Shown here: piece by piece, positions 9,443 to 18,299 of the stretch
Numbering within the stretch: position 1 is the stretch's first letter
How the letters are laid out: the number at the start of each line of letters is the position of its first letter
Assembly (NCBI RefSeq): GCF_029983095.1
Contig: NZ_CP120467.1
Location: 676,501 to 740,500 of the forward strand
Direction: 5' to 3'
Length of the DNA: 64,000 nucleotides
From: Enterococcus montenegrensis
GTDB taxonomy: Bacteria; Bacillota; Bacilli; Lactobacillales; Enterococcaceae
Position numbers and translations under genes: made by a program
The notes under the pieces: generated by a model
Seen by the model: only the letters and a program-made list of their open reading frames with translations
Told to the model about the DNA's origin: nothing
Database searches by the model: none

Positions 9443-9742
9443 ATGAAGCTTAAGCACAGTGCTGTAGCTGGTAGCTATGAATCTAGTGATGTTTACGTAG
9501 TAATTGAGCCTGCTGAGAGCGGACTTAACATAGACATCGAAAGTAGTGTAATGAGCCAGTATGGAAAACAAATTAGAACAACAGTTGAAAGCGTTTTAAT
9601 GCGATTGGGAATTGAACAAGCAAATGTAATAGTTAACGATAAAGGTGCTCTTGATTGTACAATTAAAGCGAGAGTTGAAACAGCTGTTTTACGTGCATGT
9701 GAAGTAAAAAAAGATATTGCATGGGGGGAAACAATCCTATGA
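9443..9742 (+). CDS. citD: Citrate lyase acyl carrier protein (gamma subunit)
   Basis: Small subunit carrying the prosthetic group that binds acetyl and citryl thioesters. With the start at ATG 9443 (GAGAGGAG 10 nt upstream) the protein has 99 residues and places Ser14 in AGSYESSDVY, the modified serine of the family, which supports this start over the upstream in-frame ATG at 9419. Its stop overlaps the citE start (ATGA), showing translational coupling. Confidence 0.92.
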   Translation: MKLKHSAVAGSYESSDVYVVIEPAESGLNIDIESSVMSQYGKQIRTTVESVLMRLGIEQANVIVNDKGALDCTIKARVETAVLRACEVKKDIAWGETIL

Positions 9743-10635
9743 TCAAGAACAGAATTAGAAGAACGATGATTTTTCTAAACATGCAAAGAGCTTCCTTAGT
9801 AAAGGATGCCTTTGTGTATAAACCAGATTGCGTGATCTTTGATTTGGAAGACGCAGTAGCAGAAAGTGAGAAAGATTCGGCTCGGATTCAACTTTATCAT
9901 ACTCTTGCGGAATTGGATTATCAAGGAGTTGAAAGATGGGTTAGGATAAATGCACTAGATTCTGATCTTTTTGAAGAAGATATCCGAGCAGCTGTCGCTG
10001 GTGGAGCCGAAGGTATCCGGTTACCTAAAACGGAAAAAGCTGAAGATGTTCAATTGGTAGAAAACTTGGTTGAAGCTGCTGAAAAGGAATTTGGAAGAGA
10101 AGTTGGTTCTACGATGCTAATGGCCGCTTTGGAATCACCTTTGGCAATTATCAATGCATACGAGATTGCAGGTAGTAGTAAAAGACTTATGGGAATTGCG
10201 TTAAGTGCAGGAGACTTCACACGAACGATGCACTCCAAAAGAACGAATGAAGGCAATGAATTATTTTATGCAAGAAGTCAGATGTTGGTAGCTGCGCGAG
10301 CGGCAGGCGTGATGGCTTTTGATACTGTTTATACAGATGTAAACGATATGGATGGTTTTGTAAATGAAGTACAAATGATTGCGGATATGGGCTTTGATGG
10401 AAAATCGTGTATCAGTCCAAAACAAATTAGCGTTGCCCATGAAATCTTTAACCCGACTCAAAAAGAAATTGATCATGCAATTCATGTGATTGAAGCTGTC
10501 AAAGAGAGTGAAGATCAAGGGATTGGAGTCTTAGTTGTTGATGGTAAGATGGTTGATATCGCTTGGGTTGAAGGCGCTCAAAGAGTATTAAATCTTGCCA
10601 AAGCTTCAGGACAGTATAAGGGGGATCTAGTATGA
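9739..10635 (+). CDS. citE: Citrate lyase beta subunit (citryl-ACP lyase)
   Basis: Splits citryl-ACP into oxaloacetate and acetyl-ACP. 298 residues. CitE/HpcH family TIM barrel with VIFDLEDAVAESEK (metal-binding acidic residues), WVRINALDS, GIRLPKTE and MLMAALESP. Start at ATG 9739, overlapping the citD stop and placed after a GGGGGG ribosome site; an upstream ATG at 9721 would overlap citD deeply. The stop overlaps the next ATG (10632) of the citF remnant. The catalytic subunit itself looks intact, but it normally acts in a complex with CitD and CitF. Confidence 0.93.
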   Translation: MIKNRIRRTMIFLNMQRASLVKDAFVYKPDCVIFDLEDAVAESEKDSARIQLYHTLAELDYQGVERWVRINALDSDLFEEDIRAAVAGGAEGIRLPKTEKAEDVQLVENLVEAAEKEFGREVGSTMLMAALESPLAIINAYEIAGSSKRLMGIALSAGDFTRTMHSKRTNEGNELFYARSQMLVAARAAGVMAFDTVYTDVNDMDGFVNEVQMIADMGFDGKSCISPKQISVAHEIFNPTQKEIDHAIHVIEAVKESEDQGIGVLVVDGKMVDIAWVEGAQRVLNLAKASGQYKGDLV

Positions 10636-10761
10636 AAAATGTATTAGGAAGAGAGATTCCAGAAGAATTACTCGTCGAAGGACAAGAAAGTTGTCGCGAT
10701 GATTGAATATCGCGATGGAACAATTATTGACGTAGTTAGAAAGCCTAAACAATTGAACTAG
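10632..10761 (+). pseudogene. citF: citF remnant (citrate lyase alpha subunit) with large internal deletion
   Basis: The expected third subunit, citrate-ACP transferase (about 500 residues), is reduced to its two ends. ATG 10632, coupled to citE by ATGA, starts MKNVLGREIPEELLVE and stops at 10704 after 24 codons. In another frame the typical CitF C-terminus is readable, VVAMIEYRDGTIIDVVRK, ending with TAG at 10759-10761. The junction lies at about 10670-10682. Some 1.4 kb of coding sequence is missing compared with an intact gene. Citrate lyase from this locus should therefore be inactive. Confidence 0.8.
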
Positions 10762-10994
10762 GTTTCGACTAATTATTTTGTTTCTATAAATCATAGACCA
10801 GAAAACCATAGCATAGTGAAAGCAACTAAAGCTGGCCCAAAAATAGATAGTTTAAAAAATTGTGATTCAAGTTACACTTGGTGATAGTGAGTCAGTAAGT
10901 GGGAATATTTTGATCATATGGCTTCGAACTGATAAATACCAAAAGAGATATCTCTCTAGGGAATTTGTTGTCTAATGTTCTATTAAACAGTGAG
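10762..10994 (+). other. Non-coding stretch after the citF remnant
   Basis: About 230 bases without a supported gene. A short frame containing KIVIQVTLGDSESVSGNIL (about 10855-10925) may be leftover from genes once downstream of citF, but I do not recognise it. Confidence 0.3.
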
Positions 10995-11033
10995 CAGCCC
11001 CCAACTCTTAATTTGAGAATGGGGCTGTTTTTT
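10995..11033 (+). terminator. Terminator closing the cit region
   Basis: CAGCCCC / GGGGCTG hairpin (10995-11001 with 11021-11027) followed by six T. This was probably the original end of the cit operon. Confidence 0.8.
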
Positions 11034-11095
11034 GTTGTTATTTTTTATGAAATTAAAAAATTTAGAATTTCGTACCCAAATTCCATACCTAAGAC

Positions 11096-11159
11096 AAAAA
11101 AATACCACCGCATACAATCTCTTCGAAACGTCTAAAAGACGCCGAGATCATACCGGTGG
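11096..11159 (-). terminator. Long hairpin terminator downstream of tRNA-Lys
   Basis: On the reverse strand CCACCG pairs with CGGTGG at the base of a long interrupted stem (ATCTC/GAGAT, GTCT/AGAC inside), followed by TATTTTTTT. It begins 18 bases past the tRNA 3' end and should end the tRNA transcript. Confidence 0.65.
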
Positions 11160-11177
11160 CGTGGGTTTGGCACCCAA

Positions 11178-11250
<73 letters not shown>

Positions 11251-11278
11251 AAAAATACTTTAAGAAAAGTACTTTTTT

Positions 11279-11307
11279 ATGTTAGCACTCTGATTTTGAA
11301 AATGCAA
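11279..11307 (-). promoter_or_regulatory. Promoter of tRNA-Lys
   Basis: On the reverse strand TTGCAT (11302-11307), a 17-base spacer, then TAACAT (11279-11284), placed about 30 bases before the tRNA 5' end. Confidence 0.6.
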
Positions 11308-11854
11308 GAATAAAGAGGAAAATATTTTTGCTTTGGTTAATTTATCGCAAGAAAAATTTTACAGAGGTGCAAAACTTCATTCACACTTTTTTCACACTTT
11401 CTCGTTACTATACAAGAGTACCAACAATAACCTGTCTTTTTAAGACAAACCCTAACACTTTTTCATTTTTACTCCTGCCTGTCGGTTCCCCGCCGACAGG
11501 TCTTTTTTTTACTTTAAAAATTTAGTGTAGCTGTCTTTTTAGCCATCAGCCTCTTGAGCTAACTTTTTTGGTTTTCTGCTAGAAAGCAAAACAAGTTTTA
11601 GAAAGCCTTTCTTCCTGCCACACTTTATAAACGCGCTTTACTAGCACGAAGTAAAAAATTTTAATTTGAGTTGCGATTTTGCAATATTTTGCTCTTACTA
11701 TCTAAAAGCTGTGGAAATTTATACAAACTTTCTAGGGGCTACTTCTAAAATTTTCCTTTAGTTGGCTAGTTTTGTTTCGTAGAATGTGTTATATTCTATC
11801 TAGTTTTTAAAACTACTTTATATAATTATCATAAATTTATTTGGAGTAATGAAA
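11308..11854. other. Gene-poor region with an orphan terminator
   Basis: About 550 bases with no supported protein gene. It contains a small palindrome (TGTCTT-TTT-AAGACA near 11433-11447) and a strong terminator at 11478-11510, which may belong to a short untranslated RNA. The rest is AT-rich. A TATATT-containing promoter-like stretch near 11790 probably serves the next gene. Confidence 0.4.
11478..11510 (+). terminator. Orphan terminator, possible end of a small RNA
   Basis: Perfect CCTGTCGG / CCGACAGG stem, then TCTTTTTTTT. No gene ends nearby on this strand, so it may terminate a short non-coding transcript starting around 11415. Confidence 0.65.
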
Positions 11855-12421
11855 ATGAATGATACTTTTCAAAATGAAACTTTAAAAAAATGGGGCGAAG
11901 CAATTAGTGAGTTCCATTTACCACGTTGGGACCAATTACCTGACTTGGAATTATATATGGATCAAGTGATTCAATTAGTTGATCAATATTTATCCCCTGT
12001 GACAACAGGCGACAAGCATCCGCTTTTGACAAAGTCAATGGTAAACAATTACGTCAAATTAGGCTTGATTCCACCGCCAGTTAAAAAACGTTATACCAGA
12101 ACCCATGTGGCGTTTTTACTTGCTATTACCACATTGAAGCAAGTTTTAACGATTCCCGAAATAAAAGAAGCAATTGTTTTTCAAGGACGTACCGATGGCA
12201 TTCGTGAGGCCTATAACTTTTTTTGTCGTGAGCAAGAAAGTGCGCTTCATTTAATCGCCCGCCAAGCGCAAGGTGAAGGGATAACTTACCCCAATGAACC
12301 TATCCCTTTTGCTTATTTGGCAGCCCGAACGGCGACAATTGCCTTTGCCAATAAAATTCTAGCCGCAAAAGTTATTAGTTGTGAGATTGATTATTTACGA
12401 CAAGGAGAAAATAATGACTAA
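11855..12421 (+). CDS. DUF1836 domain protein
   Basis: 188-residue cytoplasmic protein of unknown function from a family common in Firmicutes. The central LLTKSMVNNYVKLGLIPPPV, followed by KKRYTRTHVAFLLAIT, resembles a MerR-like helix-turn-helix, so DNA binding is possible. ATG 11855 is preferred over ATG 11849 because GGAG at 11843-11846 lies 8 nt from the former and only 2 nt from the latter. Its end overlaps the degV start by 8 bases, so the two are translationally coupled; DUF1836 genes next to degV are a common arrangement. Confidence 0.8.
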   Translation: MNDTFQNETLKKWGEAISEFHLPRWDQLPDLELYMDQVIQLVDQYLSPVTTGDKHPLLTKSMVNNYVKLGLIPPPVKKRYTRTHVAFLLAITTLKQVLTIPEIKEAIVFQGRTDGIREAYNFFCREQESALHLIARQAQGEGITYPNEPIPFAYLAARTATIAFANKILAAKVISCEIDYLRQGENND

Positions 12422-13271
12422 AGAAAAAATTGCCTTACTAGTAGACTCTGGAACAGACGTACCACAAGAAATTGTTGCCGCAAATCGTATGTACACGATT
12501 CCTTTAAAAATTATTTATAAAGATCGGGAATACACCGATAAAGTAGATATCACCCCAGAAGAGATTTATGCCAAATTAAGTCAGGAAATTCCTTCTACTT
12601 CATTACCTGATGGCGATACGATTAATAAAATTTTTGATCAAATCAAAGCTGATGGGTTTACCCATGTCTTAGCGATTACGATTTCTGGTGGTTTGAGCGG
12701 GACAAATAATGCTGTTCGTCTTTTAGGCGAGCATTATGAAGGTTTAACTACTTATGCATTTGACACGAAAAATATTGGTATTGGTGCTGGCCTGCAAGCG
12801 ATTCGAGCAGCAGAACTATTGCAATCAGGAGTATCTTTTACCGAATTAATCGCCCAATTGGAAAAAGAAGTGTTGCAAAACAAAGTTTACTTCAATGTGG
12901 CAACTTTAGAATATTTGCAAAAAGGCGGCCGGATTGGTTTAGTCGCATCGATTTTAGGCAATGCATTAAAATTAAATCCGATAATTTCATGCAATGATGA
13001 AGGAATTTATTATACCGTTGCCAAAGCCAGAGGGCGCAAAAAAAGTTTGGAAAAATCAGTGCGTTTGATTTCTGAAGCAATCGGGAATCATCAAAAAGTT
13101 CGATTAGCAGTTGCTCATGGTGATGCAAAAGAAGAGGCTGAAATGATGTTGGCGCACTTGAAAAAAGAATTTCCCCAAGTCAAAGAATTTTTCTTTGGGC
13201 AAATTTCCCCAGCGTTGGTTGTCCATACTGGTCCTGGATTATTAGGTTTTGGGATTCAAGCGTTAGACTAA
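12414..13271 (+). CDS. DegV family protein (fatty-acid-binding, FakB-like)
   Basis: 285-residue DegV protein; the family binds fatty acids, and FakB members present them to the kinase FakA. Motifs are ALLVDSGTDVP at the start, SGGLSGTNNAV (the lipid carboxylate-binding turn), TLEYLQKGGRIG and HTGPGLLGFGI at the end. ATG 12414 follows AAGGAGAAAATA. It overlaps the upstream DUF1836 gene and is followed by a long terminator hairpin. No fakA is visible nearby, so a role in fatty-acid uptake is inferred from the family only. Confidence 0.88.
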   Translation: MTKEKIALLVDSGTDVPQEIVAANRMYTIPLKIIYKDREYTDKVDITPEEIYAKLSQEIPSTSLPDGDTINKIFDQIKADGFTHVLAITISGGLSGTNNAVRLLGEHYEGLTTYAFDTKNIGIGAGLQAIRAAELLQSGVSFTELIAQLEKEVLQNKVYFNVATLEYLQKGGRIGLVASILGNALKLNPIISCNDEGIYYTVAKARGRKKSLEKSVRLISEAIGNHQKVRLAVAHGDAKEEAEMMLAHLKKEFPQVKEFFFGQISPALVVHTGPGLLGFGIQALD

Positions 13272-13290
13272 TCAAAAAAAATAATGAAGG

Positions 13291-13374
13291 AAGCTTAACA
13301 AGTGAAGAATCAAAGTCAGAAAAAAGGTGTGTTATTTGACTTAATTCTTACTCTTTTGTTAAGCTTTTTCTTTT
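13291..13374 (+). terminator. Long hairpin terminator after degV
   Basis: AAGCTTAACAA pairs with TTGTTAAGCTT; inside, GAAGAAT pairs with ATTCTT and AAGTCA with TGACTT, giving a stem region of about 73 bases, followed by TTTTTCTTTT. It is unusually long for a simple terminator. Confidence 0.7.
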
Positions 13375-13477
13375 CAAAAGGCTGCTAGAGCAGGAAATTT
13401 TCCATTTAATGAAATGCCTGTCAAAATGAGTTATAATAATAGAGACAAATTTAAGAAGCATAAAGAGGTGTCTTCTA

Positions 13478-14182
13478 ATGAAGAAAATATTAGTTGTTGA
13501 CGATGAAAAACCAATTTCAGATATCGTCAAATTCAATTTAACCAAAGAAGGTTATGAGGTACACACTGCTTTTGATGGGGAAGAAGCCCTAGAAAAAGTG
13601 AAAGAAGTCGAGCCAGATTTGATTTTATTGGATTTAATGTTACCAAAAATTGACGGGCTAGAAGTGGCCCGGGAAGTGCGCAAAAACTATGATATGCCAA
13701 TCATCATGGTAACAGCCAAGGACTCTGAAATCGATAAAGTTTTAGGACTGGAATTGGGCGCAGATGATTATGTAACCAAACCGTTTTCAAACCGTGAATT
13801 AGTTGCTCGGGTTAAAGCCAACTTGCGTCGTGGTTCTACTGCGGCAAAAGAAGCTGAAGAAGCGCCAAACTCCGAACTTGTCATTGGAGATTTGACCATT
13901 CAACCAGAAGCCTACATGGTTATGAAAAATGGTGAGGCGATTGAGCTGACCCATAGAGAATTTGAATTGTTACATTATTTGGCAAAGCATTTAGGTCAAG
14001 TAATGACCAGAGAACACTTATTACAAACCGTTTGGGGTTATGATTATTTTGGCGACGTCAGAACCGTTGACGTAACAGTTCGTCGTCTGCGGGAAAAAAT
14101 TGAAGATAATCCAAGCCATCCTAATTATTTGGTGACACGAAGAGGCGTAGGCTATTATTTACGCAATCCGGAACAGGAGTAA
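13478..14182 (+). CDS. walR: Two-component response regulator WalR (VicR/YycF)
   Basis: Essential OmpR-type regulator of cell-wall metabolism. 234 residues. Receiver domain at about 1-120 with acidic pair DDE (8-10), phospho-acceptor Asp52 in LLDLMLPK and Lys in VTKPFS; winged-helix output domain at about 130-232 ending [15 protein letters not shown] and [18 protein letters not shown] precedes ATG 13478, and a TATAAT box is at 13432-13437. It is the first gene of walRKHIJ, with walK 4 bases downstream. Confidence 0.97.
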   Translation: MKKILVVDDEKPISDIVKFNLTKEGYEVHTAFDGEEALEKVKEVEPDLILLDLMLPKIDGLEVAREVRKNYDMPIIMVTAKDSEIDKVLGLELGADDYVTKPFSNRELVARVKANLRRGSTAAKEAEEAPNSELVIGDLTIQPEAYMVMKNGEAIELTHREFELLHYLAKHLGQVMTREHLLQTVWGYDYFGDVRTVDVTVRRLREKIEDNPSHPNYLVTRRGVGYYLRNPEQE

Positions 14183-14186
14183 TGGA

Positions 14187-16025
14187 ATGAATAAAAAAGT
14201 TCGCTTTTTTCAATCAGTGAACTTTAAAATCGCCCTGGCATTTATCTTGATCTTAATTATTTCGATCGAGATTATCGGGGCGTATTTTATTCGCGGATTG
14301 GAAAATAAAACGATCGAAAGTTTTACCACGAGTATGAACCGACAAGCTGCCAGTTTATCCGGCACGCTTGGCTCAGAATTGAGTAAAGACAATGATAAAG
14401 AGACCGATGAAGCGGATGCTTCTATTCAGCGGATTATTGACACGAATAAAAGCGGCGATATTATTGAAATTCGAGTTGTGGATGAAAAAGGCATTGTGAG
14501 AGCGACTACCAATGTTTCTGATCGTAGTGCCCGCGGCAAAAAAAATGATTATCGCGATATTGATGATTTAGCCGTAAAATCTGAGATGGCCATTGATGAT
14601 ACAACAGGAAATCGAGTTTACATTAATGTACAACCAATTCAATCTCCTACAGGGGATAGCATTATCGGAGCTGTTTACATTAAGAGTGATATTGAAAAAC
14701 AATACTTAGAAATTCAAAATACGGCTCTGATTTTTGTTACTGCTTCGATTATCGCGGCGGCCATTTCAATAATCGTGGCGGTATTGGTTTCCCGCTCGAT
14801 CACACAACCGATTGGAGAAATGCGAGAACAAGCAAGGCGAATAGCCAGAGGAGATTATAGTCGTAAGGTGGCTGTTCATGGTAAAGATGAGTTAGGGCAA
14901 TTGGCTGAAACATTTAATCAACTGGGAGATCGGATCGAAGAAACGCAAGAAGCGATGGAAGCAGAGCGAAATCGGCTAGATAGTGTCTTGTCGCATATGA
15001 CAGATGGTGTTGTCGCCACCGATCGAAGAGGAAAAGTCATTACGATTAATGAAATGGCAATCAACCTTTTAAATGTCACCAGTGAAGAAGCAGTGGGACA
15101 TTCGATTTTAGAACTACTAGATATTGAAGAAGATTATACCCTGCGAAAACTTTTGGAAAATCCTGATGAAATGTTAATTTCTCGTGAAGCACCAGATGGC
15201 AGTGAAATTATTTTGCGGACGGACTTCTCCATGATTCGGCGTGAATCGGGCTTTATTAGTGGTTTAGTAGCCGTTATGCACGATGTAACCGAACAGGAAA
15301 AAACAGAGCAAGAACGCCGGGAGTTTGTATCAAATGTATCCCATGAATTACGGACACCTTTGACCAGTATGCGTAGTTACATTGAAGCTTTGAGTGAAGG
15401 TGCTTGGCAAGACAAAGAAATTGCACCAAATTTCTTAAAAGTAACGCTAGATGAAACCGACCGTATGATTCGCATGATCAACGATCTTTTGAATTTATCG
15501 CGGATGGATAATGGTAAAAATAATATGCAACTAGAATATATTAATTTTAATGAACTAGTGAATTTTGTTTTGGATCGTTTTGATATGATGATGAATTCCC
15601 AGGATCAAAAGAAAAAATATACAATTCGGCGAGAATTTACCAAACGGGAATTGTGGGTTGAAGTGGATACCGATAAAATGATGCAAGTGATTGATAATAT
15701 CATGAATAACGCCATCAAGTATTCACCAGACGGCGGCACGATTACTGTTCGTTTGATGGAAACGCATAATAACATCGTCTTGAGCGTTCAAGACAGAGGA
15801 TTAGGTATTCCAAAAAAAGATTTGCAAAAAGTATTTGATCGTTTTTATCGCGTCGATAAGGCGCGAGCACGAAAACAAGGTGGTACAGGCCTAGGCTTAG
15901 CAATTTCAAAAGAAGTAATTAAGTCCCATGGTGGTAGTATTTGGGCTGAAAGTAAAGAAGGCAAAGGCTCTACTTTCTTTATTACATTACCTTATGAACC
16001 ATATGAGGGGGAATGGTGGGAATGA
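14187..16025 (+). CDS. walK: Sensor histidine kinase WalK (VicK/YycG)
   Basis: Membrane kinase partner of WalR, 612 residues. An N-terminal membrane segment (about 12-32) and a second one (about 175-200) enclose an extracellular sensor region typical of rod/coccal WalK with a large loop. Then come HAMP (about 200-255), PAS (about 260-370), the HisKA domain with phospho-acceptor His386 in SNVSHELRTPL, and the HATPase domain with NNAIKYSPDGG, DRGLGIP and GGTGLGLAISK. Its stop overlaps the walH start (ATGA). It is regulated by WalH and WalI in the family. Confidence 0.97.
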   Translation: MNKKVRFFQSVNFKIALAFILILIISIEIIGAYFIRGLENKTIESFTTSMNRQAASLSGTLGSELSKDNDKETDEADASIQRIIDTNKSGDIIEIRVVDEKGIVRATTNVSDRSARGKKNDYRDIDDLAVKSEMAIDDTTGNRVYINVQPIQSPTGDSIIGAVYIKSDIEKQYLEIQNTALIFVTASIIAAAISIIVAVLVSRSITQPIGEMREQARRIARGDYSRKVAVHGKDELGQLAETFNQLGDRIEETQEAMEAERNRLDSVLSHMTDGVVATDRRGKVITINEMAINLLNVTSEEAVGHSILELLDIEEDYTLRKLLENPDEMLISREAPDGSEIILRTDFSMIRRESGFISGLVAVMHDVTEQEKTEQERREFVSNVSHELRTPLTSMRSYIEALSEGAWQDKEIAPNFLKVTLDETDRMIRMINDLLNLSRMDNGKNNMQLEYINFNELVNFVLDRFDMMMNSQDQKKKYTIRREFTKRELWVEVDTDKMMQVIDNIMNNAIKYSPDGGTITVRLMETHNNIVLSVQDRGLGIPKKDLQKVFDRFYRVDKARARKQGGTGLGLAISKEVIKSHGGSIWAESKEGKGSTFFITLPYEPYEGEWWE

Positions 16026-17347
16026 AAATATCCGAACGTATTATTCGTATCGGTTTGATTTTTTTAATCGCATTAAGTTTTTATCTTTCTTATATGATTT
16101 GGTTGAGCCCGACTGCGCGCAGTAATTTGCAAACCAATAAGCAAGCAGAACGGATTGTCAGTACGACCCAGAATATCCGAAAAGCAACCGACATTTTTTT
16201 ACCGCTACGTTTGGTATGGGTCAATGGTGAAGGCAATATTAAGCAGACATCTACAGACACAATTATTGGGGATGTTCAAAATCTAGTGAATAAAGCTAGT
16301 TTTGGTACCCCTGAGAAAAAAAACTATGACAGCGATGAAGAATTTTTTGCTGATGTTGATATTAAAAATGGCGTTGAACTTTCATATTTTGGCCCATTTT
16401 TAGTGAAGGAATATGTTGAAATGTTTAATCTAGACTTAGCATTAGATAAATTGCAAGATGTTCATTTTACTAAGGTGCAGCTTGACTTTGACAGTCATCA
16501 AATTCGCTTTATTAATATGCGCCGTCATCAAATTGTCGAGGTGCCAGTAACCATTGATGAGCTGAAGATTACGCAAATTGCAAGCCAAGCCGCAGAAAAA
16601 AATTGGCTGCAAATGAATGAAGAAAATCGCATCAGTAGTATGCAATACAATACGCAAACGCCGGTCAAATTGAAGCGCTATAGCTATATTGCTTCTAATT
16701 TATCTTATACAACATTCCGGGATGCATTTTTCACAAATCCCCAAGATGTAAAAATGAATGAAGAAACTAGCAACCTTGTTTTATATGATGGCACTGAAAA
16801 TATGAGTATTCAAGAAGACAAGCAGCTCATTGATTTTCGTGGAGAGATTGACTTAAGTGGTGGTGAGGGCGATATCTATTCCCAAAGCTTCAGTTATATC
16901 ACACGCCTTGGTGCTAATTTGGGAAATTTACGTTATTTTGATCGCGACAAAGATGAAATTACTTACCGTATTTTCGTGGAAGGCTATCCTGTGTTTGGGG
17001 ATGCTTATCAAGGGGAAGTTAATTTAAAAATAAACGGGGAAAGTAAAACAGATAACGGTGCTTTGCCGGTCCAAATTCTCTCAAGTATGAATGCAATCCA
17101 AGTACCGATTCCTTCTGATGAGGTCGTGGAATTACCGCCAAGTCATACGATTATTGAAAACCTGGCTTATATGGGGGTCGATCAAAGTTTGGTTCAATCG
17201 CTTGTGATTGCTTATGGTCGCCAAGATCTATCTGCCACTAGTGGTGTTGTAGATTTAGTCCCGATGTGGTATATCCGCTATGATGGTCAGTGGTATTCTT
17301 ATGATAGTTTAATTGCTAAAATCCAGCAGGAAACGGGGGCGGATTAA
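16022..17347 (+). CDS. walH: WalK regulator WalH (YycH)
   Basis: Membrane-anchored extracellular accessory protein that modulates WalK. 441 residues, with one N-terminal membrane anchor (IIRIGLIFLIALSFYLSYMI) and a long outside domain. ATG 16022 overlaps the walK stop and is preferred over the GTG codons at 16013 and 16016. walI follows with no gap. Sequence conservation in this family is low, and the assignment rests mainly on length, topology and the walRKHIJ order. Confidence 0.92.
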   Translation: MKISERIIRIGLIFLIALSFYLSYMIWLSPTARSNLQTNKQAERIVSTTQNIRKATDIFLPLRLVWVNGEGNIKQTSTDTIIGDVQNLVNKASFGTPEKKNYDSDEEFFADVDIKNGVELSYFGPFLVKEYVEMFNLDLALDKLQDVHFTKVQLDFDSHQIRFINMRRHQIVEVPVTIDELKITQIASQAAEKNWLQMNEENRISSMQYNTQTPVKLKRYSYIASNLSYTTFRDAFFTNPQDVKMNEETSNLVLYDGTENMSIQEDKQLIDFRGEIDLSGGEGDIYSQSFSYITRLGANLGNLRYFDRDKDEITYRIFVEGYPVFGDAYQGEVNLKINGESKTDNGALPVQILSSMNAIQVPIPSDEVVELPPSHTIIENLAYMGVDQSLVQSLVIAYGRQDLSATSGVVDLVPMWYIRYDGQWYSYDSLIAKIQQETGAD

Positions 17348-18217
17348 TTGGATTTTAAAAAAATCGAATGGATCTTCTTCTTAGCTTTTCTGGGTGTGAA
17401 TATCTTTTTATTTAATATTTATCACGCTACTAAAAATGAAGAAGGTAACGTTTCTAGTACGAATCAAAAAATTGATATCTTACAGCGTTTGGAAGCAGAC
17501 GAGATTAGTATCAAAGGCAAACTTTCTTCAGAAATAAAAGAAGGATATTATTTGGCTGCGGTACCAACAAATATGAATGAAGCTGTCAATACGGCTAAGG
17601 AAAAAAACGGTGCAGCCTTCAACAGCGGGACAAACTTTGTTGGAGAAAATCACAGTCAATTCATTTATACGCCGAGTACGAATTTTTATATTAAAGATAG
17701 TAAAGAAACCAAAGAGAATGTGGATTCTTTTTTGAAGGATTCAAATGAAGTTTTATTTGGACAAGAATACATGTATGTCCCCCATGAGTCGTTAACAGAT
17801 CCAGAATATCCAGAAATTATTTGTGCCCAAAGCTTTGAAGGTATTCCTTTTTATGATGACACAAGTAAAATGGAAATTATCTTAGAAGAAAATGACGGTC
17901 TATTGCGTGTTTCTCGTTATATGCAAACCCATCTGTCTGCAATTGAAAAACTACGGGAAAAGATGGGCTTATACAGTGAAAAAGATGCTGTCAATACGCT
18001 TTACATCAATAACAAACTACCAGCAAAATCCAAAATTTTGTGGCGCCAGCTGTCTTATGTGATGATTTTACAAGTTCGAGGTAAAAATGTTTATGTGCCT
18101 GCCTGGTTAGTAGCTGTGGAAACTGGTAAAAATAATGTTCAAATTGAAACAGTGAACGCCTTTACAAATCGTATTATTACAAATAATACGTTGCAAAAGG
18201 TGGAAAATACCAATTAA
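17348..18217 (+). CDS. walI: WalK regulator WalI (YycI)
   Basis: Second membrane-anchored accessory protein of the Wal system, 289 residues. N-terminal single membrane segment (IEWIFFLAFLGVNIFLF) and an extracellular domain that in the family pairs with WalH and contacts WalK. The start is TTG 17348, immediately after the walH stop; the MDFKKIEWIFF beginning is typical of YycI. TTG starts are often used for tightly coupled genes. Confidence 0.9.
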   Translation: MDFKKIEWIFFLAFLGVNIFLFNIYHATKNEEGNVSSTNQKIDILQRLEADEISIKGKLSSEIKEGYYLAAVPTNMNEAVNTAKEKNGAAFNSGTNFVGENHSQFIYTPSTNFYIKDSKETKENVDSFLKDSNEVLFGQEYMYVPHESLTDPEYPEIICAQSFEGIPFYDDTSKMEIILEENDGLLRVSRYMQTHLSAIEKLREKMGLYSEKDAVNTLYINNKLPAKSKILWRQLSYVMILQVRGKNVYVPAWLVAVETGKNNVQIETVNAFTNRIITNNTLQKVENTN

Positions 18218-18299
18218 GGTATGTATAATAAAAATCGTTTAGAAGGTGAGGTTGTAAATTTCAATCACGCTTTAGTTTAGTTGAAGGGAAGTCTAGCAG

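Noticed and set aside
11282..11290. TTAGCACTC, half of a CIRCE element, upstream of tRNA-Lys
   Set aside because: The second half GAGTGCTAA is absent within the required spacing, and the motif lies in the tRNA promoter spacer by chance.
11328..11525. Open frame of 65 codons before the DUF1836 gene
   Set aside because: Runs through an orphan terminator; Phe/Thr-rich chance translation of T-rich DNA.
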